Shown: positions 1 through 7,664 of the stretch, piece by piece
Position numbering within the stretch: the stretch's first letter is position 1
Layout of the letters: each line of letters opens with the position of its first letter
DNA from: CAYXAA01 sp964462985
Lineage (GTDB): Bacteria > Pseudomonadota > Alphaproteobacteria > Rhizobiales > Stappiaceae
Length of the DNA stretch: 16,928 nucleotides
Reading direction: 5' to 3'
Assembly (NCBI GenBank): GCA_964462985.1
Contig: CAYXAA010000056.1
Coordinates: 1 to 16,928, forward strand
Program-made: the position numbers and the translations under genes
Notes under the pieces: generated by a model
What the model was told of the DNA's origin: nothing
Seen by the model: the letters and a program-made list of their open reading frames with translations, nothing else
The model's database searches: none

Positions 1-26
1 CAGATCGGTTCCAGATCAGTCTCCAT
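1..26 (-). CDS. possible start of next gene, truncated by window edge
   Basis: An ATG at 26-24 opens a reading frame that runs off the left edge; only eight codons are visible (METDLEPI). It lies 39 bases after the birA stop on the same strand, and an in-frame TAA lies upstream of the ATG, so this would be the first usable start. The ribosome site is weak (AGG a few bases before the ATG). In many rhizobia the gene after birA is a ribonuclease J or a pantothenate kinase, but the visible residues are too few to identify it and do not clearly match either. The frame could also be chance. Confidence 0.3.
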
Positions 27-65
27 TGCCTGCGCAAGCTCAGCCGAATGTTATCCGCCGCCTGG

Positions 66-836
66 TCAGGTGAAGAATACATCGCCGGCGGATACGAGTT
101 CGATCCTTCCGTCCGCCTTTTTCAGCTGCAGACGACCGTCAGTTTCGATACCCTCGAACCGGCCACCGAGTTCCCGGTTGGAAAGCCTGACTGTGATCGG
201 ACCTCCGAGCCCCACCGCACGTGCCAGCCAGTCGGCGCGGATGGCGCCAAAGCCGGCTCCGCGGCCCCATTGCTCGATTCGAGCGGCGACGGCGCGCGCC
301 AGGAGCGCAAACATCCGCTCCGGCGAAACGGCGTGGCCGAGAACCGACAGGGCGGTGGCCGGATAAAGGCCAAGATCCGGGTGATGGCTGCAATTGACAC
401 CGAAGCCGCAGACCACCGCCCTGTTTCCGCCCGGCAGTGGCAGCGCTTCAAGCAGGATTCCGGAAATCTTCTTGTCCTCTATGAGCAGATCGTTCGGCCA
501 CTTCAGCCGCACGAGCCCGATGCGGCCGCAGGCTGCCTCGACCGCATCCGCCAGCGCCACGCCGGCAACCATCGGCAGTTCGCCGAGATGCTCGGCCGGC
601 GCTGGGTCGATCCACAGCACTGTGGCGTAAAGGTTGCCCCGTTCAGAGCTCCAGCTGCGACCGCGCCTTGCCCTGCCTTGCGTCTGCTCGTCGGCGACGA
701 TCCACAGCTGACCGGGATCTCCGGCCCTTGCTGCGTCGAGGGCGGCGGTGTTCGTCGAACCGAGGCTTGCGAAGGACCGGACGCGATAGCCGGGCACACC
801 CGGTACGGGCTCCTCGTTTCCGTTCCGCCGTTCCAT
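66..836 (-). CDS. birA: biotin--[acetyl-CoA-carboxylase] ligase, short form without DNA-binding domain
   Basis: This is biotin protein ligase, which activates biotin with ATP and transfers it to the lysine of biotin carboxyl-carrier proteins in the cytoplasm. The 256-aa protein has the family signature in order: a GSTN-type start of the catalytic domain (about 26-30), the biotinyl-AMP loop GRARRGRSW (54-62), KWPNDLLIEDKKISGIL (112-128, with K123 in the place of the catalytic lysine) and GFGVNCS (144-150). The small C-terminal beta domain follows from about residue 205. E. coli BirA is about 321 aa because it has an N-terminal helix-turn-helix; that region is absent here, so this form should be an enzyme only and not a biotin-operon repressor. 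The start lies 5 bases after the nuoN stop, so it is probably transcribed as the last part of the nuo operon, an arrangement I know from other Rhizobiales. The ribosome site is weak, which may mean coupling to nuoN translation. Confidence 0.95.
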   Translation of the reverse strand: MERRNGNEEPVPGVPGYRVRSFASLGSTNTAALDAARAGDPGQLWIVADEQTQGRARRGRSWSSERGNLYATVLWIDPAPAEHLGELPMVAGVALADAVEAACGRIGLVRLKWPNDLLIEDKKISGILLEALPLPGGNRAVVCGFGVNCSHHPDLGLYPATALSVLGHAVSPERMFALLARAVAARIEQWGRGAGFGAIRADWLARAVGLGGPITVRLSNRELGGRFEGIETDGRLQLKKADGRIELVSAGDVFFT

Positions 837-841
837 CCCCG

Positions 842-2281
842 TCAGAACAGTGTCCGTGCCGCAGCCCCCGCCGCTTCGGCCACCGGCCCGCCGAAGGCCA
901 CGTAAAGCAGAACGAAGGCGCCGCTGACTCCGAGCACAAACTTGAGCTCGCCCGGCATGGGCAGGAAGGCCGGAGCCGGTTCATCAAAGAACATCACTTT
1001 AATGATGCGCAGATAATAAAACGCACTGACCACCGAGGCGAGCACACCGATCACCGCAAGCGGATAGAGGCCGGCCTGCACGGCCGCAACAAACACCTGG
1101 TACTTCGCCCAGAAACCGACCAGCGGCGGAATTCCGGCGAGAGAGAACAGGATCACCATGAAGAGGACAGCCATAGGCAAGTTCGTGCGCGACAACCCGG
1201 CTAGGTCCGAAATCTCCTCGACCATGCCCTCCCGACGCCGCATCGCCAAAATGCAGGCGAAGGAGCCGAGGGTCATCGGGAGATAGGCAGTCATGTAGAC
1301 AATCACGCCCTCGACCCCTGCCTCCGTCCCGGCAGCAAGGCCCACCAGCGCATAGCCCATATGGCCGATCGAGGAATAGGCCATCAGCCGCTTGATGTTG
1401 CGCTGGCCGATCGCGGCGAAGGCGCCGAGCGCCATGGAGGCGATCGAGACGAAGACGATAATCTGCTGCCACTCCACCGTCACGGGGTGGAAAGCGTCGA
1501 TCACCACTCGCGTGATCAGACCCATGGCGGCGATTTTGGGCGCCGCGGCGAAGAACGCCGTCACCGGCGTCGGCGCGCCCTCGTAGACATCGGGTGTCCA
1601 CATGTGGAACGGCACTGCAGAGATCTTGAACGCGAGGCCGGCAAGGATGAAGACCAGGCCAAAGGTCAGACCAAGTGAGCCGCCGTGACTGAGTGTTTCG
1701 GCGATGGGGCCAAAAGTGGTATGGCCGGTAAACCCGTAGACCAGCGACATGCCGTAGAGCAGCATGCCGGAAGACAGGGCGCCAAGCACGAAATACTTCA
1801 GGCCGGCTTCCGTGGAACGCACGCTGTCGCGGTTGATCGCGGCAACCACGTAGAGCGACAGCGACTGCAGCTCTAGGCCAAGATACACCGAGATCATGTC
1901 GGTCGCCGACAGCATCAGCAGCATGCCGAGCGTGGCAATGACAATGAGGACAGGATACTCGAAGCGCTCGAAACGCTCGTTGCGGGCGTAGGCCACGGAC
2001 ATGGCGATGGCCAGACCCGACCCGATCAGCGTCAGGATTTTGAGATACCGGGCGAAGCCGTCGAGCACGAATGCACCGTCGAAGATCGCGCCTTCCGTGG
2101 GGTCAAAGATCAGGACGAGCGTCGCCACCGCGAGCACGGCCACCGACATCCCGGTCACCACCGGCGTCGAACGTTCGCCGCCGAAAACGCCGACCATCAG
2201 CAGGATGAGCGCGCCGATCGCCAGCAGCAGTTCGGGCAGCACCGGCATCAGGTCGGGCAATTGGGTAAGGGCGCCTTGCAT
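842..2281 (-). CDS. nuoN: NADH-quinone oxidoreductase subunit N
   Basis: NuoN is an antiporter-like proton-pumping subunit of the complex I membrane arm. The 479-aa protein is a hydrophobic polytopic membrane protein of the usual family length (14 helices are known for the family). The conserved charged residues of the proton channel are visible: the helix-5 glutamate in LGLELQSLSLYV (E137), the broken-helix-7 lysine in AFKISAVPFHMWTPDVYEG (K219) and the helix-8 lysine in AAAPKIAAMG (K249). The start ATG lies 19 bases after the nuoM stop, with AAGGACGAG upstream as a loose ribosome site. The stop is 5 bases before birA. No truncation or frameshift is seen. Confidence 0.97.
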   Translation of the reverse strand: MQGALTQLPDLMPVLPELLLAIGALILLMVGVFGGERSTPVVTGMSVAVLAVATLVLIFDPTEGAIFDGAFVLDGFARYLKILTLIGSGLAIAMSVAYARNERFERFEYPVLIVIATLGMLLMLSATDMISVYLGLELQSLSLYVVAAINRDSVRSTEAGLKYFVLGALSSGMLLYGMSLVYGFTGHTTFGPIAETLSHGGSLGLTFGLVFILAGLAFKISAVPFHMWTPDVYEGAPTPVTAFFAAAPKIAAMGLITRVVIDAFHPVTVEWQQIIVFVSIASMALGAFAAIGQRNIKRLMAYSSIGHMGYALVGLAAGTEAGVEGVIVYMTAYLPMTLGSFACILAMRRREGMVEEISDLAGLSRTNLPMAVLFMVILFSLAGIPPLVGFWAKYQVFVAAVQAGLYPLAVIGVLASVVSAFYYLRIIKVMFFDEPAPAFLPMPGELKFVLGVSGAFVLLYVAFGGPVAEAAGAAARTLF

Positions 2282-2300
2282 GGATTCGTCTCGTCCTTGA

Positions 2301-3812
2301 TCAGTTTGCCAGCAGCGCCGTCTGCTGCGCGGCTTCGATCGCCGCCTGATAGTTCCTCAACAACTGGTCGACCGAGGCCTGGGTGACGTCGAGCACGGGG
2401 GCCGGGTAGAAGCCGAAGAAGATCGTGAGGATCACCAGAGGTGCCAGAATCACGCGCTCGCGCAGGTTGAGGTCGAGGATCGACTTCAGGCTTTCCTTGT
2501 CCAGCGTTCCGAAGATAACCCGGCGGTAGAGATAAAGCGCATAGGCCGCCGACAGGATCACGCCCGTCGCTGCGAACACCGCAACCCAGGTATTGACCTG
2601 GAAAGCACCCATCAGCGTCAGGAACTCGCCGACGAAGCCGCTGGTGCCGGGCAGCCCGACATTGGCCATCGTGAACACCATGAAGACCACCGCATAGGCA
2701 GGCATGCGATTGACGAGACCGCCATAGGCCTCGATGTCGCGAGTGTGCATGCGGTCGTAGATGACGCCGACGCAAAGGAAGAGCGCGCCGGAGACGATTC
2801 CGTGCGACAGCATCTGGAACAAGCCACCCTGCACGCCCTGGGCGGTCATCGTGAATATGCCCATGGTCACGAAGCCCATATGGGCGACGGACGAATAGGC
2901 GATCAGCTTCTTGATGTCCTCCTGCGCGAGAGCGACGAGCGACGTGTAGATGATCGCGACCACGGAGAGGGTGAAGACAAGCGGCGCCAACGCTTCGCTG
3001 GCGAGAGGAAACATCGGCAGCGAGAACCGCAGGAAGCCGTAACCGCCCATCTTCAGAAGGATGGCCGCCAGGATCACCGAACCTGCCGTTGGTGCCTCGA
3101 CGTGCGCGTCGGGAAGCCAGGTGTGTACCGGCCACATCGGCATCTTCACGGCGAAGGAGGCGAAGAACGCGAGCCATAGCCACGTTTGCATCGATGCCGG
3201 GAAGCTGTGCTGCAGCATGGCCGGAATATCGGTCGTGCCGGCGTCCCAGTACATCGCCATGATGGCGATCAGCATCAGCACGGAGCCGAGCAGCGTATAG
3301 AGGAAGAATTTGAAGCTGGCATAGACCCGCCGCTTTCCGCCCCACACCCCGATGATCAGGAACATCGGGATCAGCCCAGCCTCGAAGAACACGTAGAACA
3401 GCACGATGTCGAGCGCGCAGAACACGCCGATCATCATGGTCTCGAGCACCAGGAAGGCAATCATGTATTCCTTGACGCGGTGCTGCACGCTTTCCCAGCT
3501 GGCCAGGATGCAGAACGGCATCAGGAAGGTGGTCAAAATCACAAACAGCATCGAGATGCCGTCGACACCCACCTGATAGCTGGCGAAACCGCCGAACCAG
3601 GCCATCTTTTCCTGGAACTGGAAACCGGCATTGCGCGGATCGAAACCAGCCCAGATGAACAGTGACACGACGAAGGTGAAGACCGTCGTGATCAGCGCTA
3701 CGCGGCGGATGTTCTGCTTGGCGACCTCGTCATCACCGCGCACGAGCAGAATGAAGACAACCCCGACCAGCGGCAGGAAGGTCGTGATCGAGAGCAGCGG
3801 CCATTGGCTCAT
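2301..3812 (-). CDS. nuoM: NADH-quinone oxidoreductase subunit M
   Basis: NuoM is the middle antiporter-like proton-pumping subunit of complex I. The 503-aa protein has the expected polytopic membrane pattern. Key pump residues can be read directly: the helix-5 glutamate in YVFFEAGLIPMFLIIG (E144), the helix-7 lysine in FAVKMPMWPVHTWLPDAH (K223) and the helix-8 lysine in AAILLKMGGYGFLR (K254). The ATG shares one base with the nuoL stop codon (TGATG), so translation of the two genes is probably coupled. A G-rich stretch inside the nuoL end may serve as ribosome site. Length and residues are those of a complete, functional subunit. Confidence 0.97.
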   Translation of the reverse strand: MSQWPLLSITTFLPLVGVVFILLVRGDDEVAKQNIRRVALITTVFTFVVSLFIWAGFDPRNAGFQFQEKMAWFGGFASYQVGVDGISMLFVILTTFLMPFCILASWESVQHRVKEYMIAFLVLETMMIGVFCALDIVLFYVFFEAGLIPMFLIIGVWGGKRRVYASFKFFLYTLLGSVLMLIAIMAMYWDAGTTDIPAMLQHSFPASMQTWLWLAFFASFAVKMPMWPVHTWLPDAHVEAPTAGSVILAAILLKMGGYGFLRFSLPMFPLASEALAPLVFTLSVVAIIYTSLVALAQEDIKKLIAYSSVAHMGFVTMGIFTMTAQGVQGGLFQMLSHGIVSGALFLCVGVIYDRMHTRDIEAYGGLVNRMPAYAVVFMVFTMANVGLPGTSGFVGEFLTLMGAFQVNTWVAVFAATGVILSAAYALYLYRRVIFGTLDKESLKSILDLNLRERVILAPLVILTIFFGFYPAPVLDVTQASVDQLLRNYQAAIEAAQQTALLAN

Positions 3813-5773
3813 CAGTGTGCACCCCCGCCGGAGAACATGGACCAGGTTACGAGCGCCGCGACGCCGATGAGCATGGCGAAGGCGTAGTGGTAGACATAGC
3901 CGGTCTGCAGGCGAACGACCCAGGACGTGACGTTCTGGACCCGCGCCGCAACGCCGTCGGGACCCAGGCCGTCGATGACCGCACCGTCACCCTTCTTCCA
4001 CAACTGGCGGGCGAGCCAGAACGCCGGCCGGACGAACAGGAAGTCATACAGCTCGTCGAAGTACCACTTGTTGAGCAGGAACTGGTAGAGCCCCTGGTGG
4101 CGCTCGGCGAACCGCGCCGGCAATTCGGGCGACCGAATGTAGAACAGCCACGCCACGACGAAACCTCCGATCATCATGACGAGCGGCGAGAGTTTCACCC
4201 ACAGTGGCACGCCGTGCATGTCGTGCAGCACGTGGTTCTCGGCCCCGGTAAACAGCGCACCCTTCCAGAACTCCTCGTATCCCTCTCCGATGAAGGCGCC
4301 GGCGAAGATCAGTCCGGCGAGCAGCGCACCGACGGAGAGCACGAAGAGCGGCACGGTCATGACCGGCGGAGACTCGTGCACGTGCTTCATCACATCCACC
4401 GGTGCGCGCGGCTTGCCATGGAAGGTCATGAAAGTCAGGCGCCAGGAATAGAACGACGTCAGGGCGGCCGCGATCACCGTCAGCCAGAAGCCGTAGAGCG
4501 CAAAACTGTTGTGGCCGACGAACGCCGATTCGATGATGGCATCCTTCGAGAAATAGCCCGCCGTGAGCGGGAAGCCGGTCAGCGCCAGCGTACCGATCAG
4601 CATCGTCCAGTAGGTGATCGGGATATGCTTCCTGAGCCCGCCCATGCGGCGCATGTCCTGCTCGTCCGAAACCGCGTGGATCACCGAGCCCGCCCCCAGG
4701 AACAGCAGCGCCTTGAAGAAGGCGTGGGTGAACAGGTGGAAGATGCCGACGGAATAGGCGCCGACGCCGAGGGCGACGAACATGTAGCCGAGCTGAGAGC
4801 AGGTCGAATAGGCAATGACCCGCTTGATGTCGTTCTGGACGAGGCCGACGGTGGCCGCAAAGAACGCCGTGGTCGCGCCGAAGAAGGTAACCACCGTCAG
4901 TGCCGTATGCGACAACTCGAACAGCGGCGACAGCCGCGCAACCATGAAGACGCCGGCGGTGACCATGGTCGCGGCATGGATCAGCGCCGACACCGGGGTC
5001 GGGCCTTCCATCGCGTCCGGCAGCCAAGTGTGCAGCAGGAACTGGGCCGATTTGCCCATTGCGCCCATGAACAGCAGCAGACAGACCGCTGTCAGCGCGC
5101 CCTGCGGATCAAGGTGATAGCCGAGGAACGTCAGAACCTCACCTTGATGATCGGCCACGAAGCTCGGCGCATTGGCGAAGATCGTGCCGAACTCGATCGT
5201 GTCGAACAAGAAGAAGACGCCGAAGATGCCAAGGATGAAACCGAAGTCGCCGACACGGTTGACAACGAAGGCCTTGATGGCTGCCGCATTAGCCGACGGC
5301 TTATGATACCAGAAGCCGATCAGGAGGTAGGAGGCGAGACCCACGCCTTCCCAACCGAAGAACATCTGAAGCAGATTGTCCGACGTTACCAGCGTCAGCA
5401 TGGCGAACGTGAACAGCGACAGATAGGCGAAGAACCGCGGCCGGTGCGGGTCGTGGTGCATGTAGCCGATCGAATAGACATGCACCAGCGACGACACGGT
5501 GTTGACCACCACCAGCATGACGGCGGTCAACGTATCGACCCTGATCGTCCAGGCAACGTCGAGTGCTCCTGAGGTGATCCAGCGCAGCACGGTGACGCGC
5601 ACAAGCTCGGTCTCGCCGTAGCCGTGCGAGAAGAATGCGATCCACGACAGGATGGCCGCGACGATCAGAAGGCCCGAGGTAACGTATTCGCTGGCCTTCG
5701 CGCCGATACGGTTGCCGAACAGGCCGGCAATCAGAAAACCGATCAGCGGAAGGAAGACGATTGCCGAGTACAT
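3812..5773 (-). CDS. nuoL: NADH-quinone oxidoreductase subunit L
   Basis: NuoL is the distal antiporter-like subunit of the complex I membrane arm; its long C-terminal amphipathic helix runs along the side of the membrane domain. The 653-aa protein shows the helix-5 glutamate in GWEGVGLASYLLIGFW (E142), the helix-7 lysine in MGAMGKSAQFLLHTWLPDA (K241) and the conserved histidine in SALIHAATMVTAG (H266). The C-terminal part from about residue 530 contains the region expected for the lateral helix, with WYFDELYDFLFVRP, followed by a last membrane segment. The ATG lies 6 bases after the nuoK stop, with AAAGG upstream. The stop overlaps the nuoM start by one base. Confidence 0.97.
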   Translation of the reverse strand: MYSAIVFLPLIGFLIAGLFGNRIGAKASEYVTSGLLIVAAILSWIAFFSHGYGETELVRVTVLRWITSGALDVAWTIRVDTLTAVMLVVVNTVSSLVHVYSIGYMHHDPHRPRFFAYLSLFTFAMLTLVTSDNLLQMFFGWEGVGLASYLLIGFWYHKPSANAAAIKAFVVNRVGDFGFILGIFGVFFLFDTIEFGTIFANAPSFVADHQGEVLTFLGYHLDPQGALTAVCLLLFMGAMGKSAQFLLHTWLPDAMEGPTPVSALIHAATMVTAGVFMVARLSPLFELSHTALTVVTFFGATTAFFAATVGLVQNDIKRVIAYSTCSQLGYMFVALGVGAYSVGIFHLFTHAFFKALLFLGAGSVIHAVSDEQDMRRMGGLRKHIPITYWTMLIGTLALTGFPLTAGYFSKDAIIESAFVGHNSFALYGFWLTVIAAALTSFYSWRLTFMTFHGKPRAPVDVMKHVHESPPVMTVPLFVLSVGALLAGLIFAGAFIGEGYEEFWKGALFTGAENHVLHDMHGVPLWVKLSPLVMMIGGFVVAWLFYIRSPELPARFAERHQGLYQFLLNKWYFDELYDFLFVRPAFWLARQLWKKGDGAVIDGLGPDGVAARVQNVTSWVVRLQTGYVYHYAFAMLIGVAALVTWSMFSGGGAH

Positions 5774-5779
5774 CCGCCG

Positions 5780-6088
5780 TCAGCCTTTCATCATGTTGAT
5801 GTCCTCAACCGCGATCGAGCCGCGGTTGCGGAAGAAGACCACCAGAATGGACAGGCCGATCGCCGCCTCGGCCGCCGCCACTGTGAGCACCAGCATGGCG
5901 AACACCTGACCGACGAGATCGCCGAGGAACGAGGAGAACGCGACGAAGTTGATGTTGACGGCAAGCAGGATGAGCTCGATCGACATCAGGATGACGATCA
6001 CGTTCTTGCGGTTGAGGAAGATGCCGAAGATCCCGATCGTGAACAGGATCGCCCCGACCGATAGATAATGCGACAGACCGATTTCCAT
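5780..6088 (-). CDS. nuoK: NADH-quinone oxidoreductase subunit K
   Basis: NuoK is a small three-helix membrane subunit of complex I that belongs to the half-channel chain between the quinone site and the antiporter subunits. The 102-aa protein has the two buried glutamates that characterise the family: E38 in MSIELILLAVNINFVAF and E74 in VAAAEAAIGLSILVVFFRN (counterparts of E36 and E72 in E. coli). Size matches the family. The gene is set apart from nuoJ by 94 bases that hold two strong inverted repeats, the largest structured spacer in the operon, and is followed 6 bases later by nuoL. Confidence 0.97.
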   Translation of the reverse strand: MEIGLSHYLSVGAILFTIGIFGIFLNRKNVIVILMSIELILLAVNINFVAFSSFLGDLVGQVFAMLVLTVAAAEAAIGLSILVVFFRNRGSIAVEDINMMKG

Positions 6089-6120
6089 GGGGCGCCTCGT
6101 CGTGCTCCCGGACTTTTGGA

Positions 6121-6150
6121 AGGGCGGGCCGCGCCACCGCGGTCCGCCCT
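6121..6150. repeat. long near-perfect inverted repeat in the nuoJ-nuoK spacer
   Basis: Bases 6121-6133 pair with 6138-6150 around a four-base loop (CCAC on the plus strand). Twelve of thirteen pairs are Watson-Crick; the exception, 6128 with 6143, is G with T on the plus strand and C with A in the nuo mRNA. No T run follows the minus-strand 3' arm (TCCAAAAGTC), so it does not look like a normal intrinsic terminator. A role in mRNA processing or stability, or a REP-like repeat, is possible. Confidence 0.85.
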
Positions 6151-6167
6151 GTGTGATTCAACCAGAC

Positions 6168-6182
6168 GGCGGGATGCCCGCC
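6168..6182. repeat. short perfect hairpin directly after the nuoJ stop
   Basis: GGCGGG-ATG-CCCGCC on the plus strand is a perfect six-pair stem with a three-base loop. In the mRNA it begins at the base after the nuoJ TGA and is followed 17 bases later by the larger inverted repeat at 6121-6150. The sequence after it (GTCTGGTTG in the mRNA) is not U-rich, so a terminator is unlikely. Position suggests a 3' end-protecting or attenuating structure. Confidence 0.7.
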
Positions 6183-6797
6183 TCAGATGCCCTTGCCGGT
6201 CTCGACCTTGCGGACCTCGATCGCCGACGCACGGTTGCGGGCGACTTGGGCGGAGATATCCTGCCGCTTGACCCCTTCCTTGTGGCGCAGGGTCAGGACG
6301 ATGGCCCCGACCATGGCGACCAGCAGGACAAGGCCGGCGACCTGGAAGAAGAAGACGTAGCGGGTGTAGAGCACCGAGCCGAGTGCCTGGACGTTCGATG
6401 CCTGATCGAGGGCGGGAATCGGCGCGGCAGCCTGCACCGGCAGTTCCGGTGCGATCACCCATGCGCCGACGCCGAGCAGCAACTCGACCAGCAGGATCAA
6501 CCCGACAAGGCCGCCGACCGGCAGGTACTGCAGGAAGCCCTGCCGCAGCGCGACGAAATCGACGTCGAGCATCATCACGACGAACAGAAACAGCACGGCC
6601 ACGGCGCCGACATAGACGACGACCAGGATCATCGCCAGGAACTCGGCGCCGAGCAGGATGAAGAGGCCCGCAGCATTGAAGAAGGCGAGAATCAGGAACA
6701 GGACCGAGTGCACCGGATTACGGGCCGCGATCACCATGAACCCGGATGCTACGGTCACGGCGGCAAACAGGTAGAAAAAGACCGCTTGCAGGACCAT
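6183..6797 (-). CDS. nuoJ: NADH-quinone oxidoreductase subunit J
   Basis: NuoJ is a five-helix membrane subunit of complex I next to NuoA, NuoK and NuoH; its third helix changes shape during turnover. The 204-aa protein carries the conserved helix-3 segment EFLAMILVVVYVGAVAVLF (52-70), with Y62 and the glycine of YVGA, followed by FVVMMLD. The C-terminus from about residue 165 is soluble and polar (RHKEGVKRQDISAQ and following), typical of the longer alphaproteobacterial form. The ATG at 6797 has only a poor ribosome site (CGAACAGAGCC precedes it) and lies 96 bases after the nuoI stop. Confidence 0.96.
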   Translation of the reverse strand: MVLQAVFFYLFAAVTVASGFMVIAARNPVHSVLFLILAFFNAAGLFILLGAEFLAMILVVVYVGAVAVLFLFVVMMLDVDFVALRQGFLQYLPVGGLVGLILLVELLLGVGAWVIAPELPVQAAAPIPALDQASNVQALGSVLYTRYVFFFQVAGLVLLVAMVGAIVLTLRHKEGVKRQDISAQVARNRASAIEVRKVETGKGI

Positions 6798-6893
6798 TGG
6801 CTCTGTTCGCCCCCGTCGTTGATTTACTTCTGGCGCCGGCTGAAGTCGGCTGTCTCTTAGACCAGCGGCTGGCCCACGTAAACTCCCCTCGCC

Positions 6894-7382
6894 TCAGCGA
6901 TAGGGCGCATCCATGGCGATGTTGCGCGCGATCTCGCGTTCCCAGCGGTCGCCGTTCGCCAGTAGCTTTTCCTTGCTGTAGTAGAGCTCTTCCCGGGTTT
7001 CGGTCGCGAACTCGAAGTTCGGCCCTTCAACGATCGCATCCACCGGGCAGGCCTCCTGGCAGAAACCGCAGTAGATGCATTTCACCATGTCGATGTCGTA
7101 GCGGGTGGTACGACGCGTGCCGTCGTTGCGCCGCGGCCCGGCCTCAATGGTGATCGCCTGAGCGGGACAGATCGCCTCGCAGAGCTTGCAAGCGATGCAG
7201 CGCTCCTCGCCGTTGGGATAGCGGCGAAGGGCGTGCTCTCCCCGGAAGCGCGGGCTGACCGGTCCCTTTTCGAACGGGTAGTTGATCGTCGGCTTGGGCT
7301 TGAAGAAATACCGCATCGACAAAAAAAATGCCGATACGAACTCCTTCAACAAGAGCGCCTTGGCGGCTTGTTCAAGTCCCAT
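6894..7382 (-). CDS. nuoI: NADH-quinone oxidoreductase subunit I (2x[4Fe-4S] ferredoxin)
   Basis: NuoI is the peripheral-arm subunit that carries the two [4Fe-4S] clusters N6a and N6b and passes electrons from NuoG to cluster N2 in NuoB. The 162-aa protein has both ferredoxin motifs: CIACKLCEAICP (C62, C65, C68, C72) and CIYCGFCQEACPVDAI (C102, C105, C108, C112). The N-terminal amphipathic region (LLKEFVSAFFLSMRYFF, from about 11) and PFEKGPVSPRFRGEHALRRY are typical of alphaproteobacterial and mitochondrial TYKY-type proteins. The start ATG has GAGAGG ten bases upstream and AAGGG two bases upstream. It is separated from nuoH by a 78-codon membrane ORF. Confidence 0.97.
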   Translation of the reverse strand: MGLEQAAKALLLKEFVSAFFLSMRYFFKPKPTINYPFEKGPVSPRFRGEHALRRYPNGEERCIACKLCEAICPAQAITIEAGPRRNDGTRRTTRYDIDMVKCIYCGFCQEACPVDAIVEGPNFEFATETREELYYSKEKLLANGDRWEREIARNIAMDAPYR

Positions 7383-7411
7383 GGCCCTTATGCCTCTCTC
7401 AATGTTTCGTC

Positions 7412-7648
7412 TCAGCCCGCCAGCTGACGGGCCGCGAAGTAACCGAGCATCGGAAAGCCGATGACGGTCACCACCAGCACCGCCCCTCGCACCAGCGCCT
7501 CATGCCTGGCGAGAGCCCCCGGCGTGCCGGTCTGTAGCCTCTTTCTCTCGATCGCCGCCCGGAGCATCCCAGTGACGATCCTGTAGTCCAACCACCCGAT
7601 ATAGAGCCCGATGGCCGCGCCGATCAGCCCTGCAAGCGATATCGGCAC
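7412..7648 (-). CDS. small two-helix membrane protein between nuoH and nuoI, function unknown
   Basis: I do not recognise this 78-aa protein. The likely start is GTG at 7648, with GGTGAGG nine bases upstream as a good ribosome site that overlaps the end of nuoH; the only later ATG (codon 28) would remove the first helix. Two hydrophobic segments are visible, about residues 4-26 and 54-76, joined by a basic linker (RAAIERKRLQTG, 30-41) that by the positive-inside rule should face the cytoplasm, with both termini outside. No cysteines or cofactor motifs are present. The gap is 16 bases to nuoH and 29 to nuoI, all on the same strand, so it should be co-transcribed and co-expressed with complex I. 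It could be an accessory or assembly protein that acts near NuoH and NuoI; this is inference from position and topology only. Confidence 0.75.
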   Translation of the reverse strand: MPISLAGLIGAAIGLYIGWLDYRIVTGMLRAAIERKRLQTGTPGALARHEALVRGAVLVVTVIGFPMLGYFAARQLAG

Positions 7649-7664
7649 CGCCCAGACCTCACCT

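Noticed and set aside
48..905. 285-codon open frame on the plus strand across birA and the nuoN end
   Set aside because: Antisense to birA, whose catalytic motifs are clear; the product is low-complexity and rich in Arg, Pro and Ala.
3815..5572. 585-codon open frame on the plus strand antisense to nuoL
   Set aside because: It is a shadow of nuoL: the product is a highly charged, Arg/His/Glu/Gln-rich sequence without any family pattern, while the opposite strand encodes a complete conserved NuoL.
6121..6182. nuoJ-nuoK hairpins as an intrinsic transcription terminator
   Set aside because: No U-rich tract follows either stem on the minus strand, and termination here would cut off nuoK-nuoN, which are essential parts of the complex.
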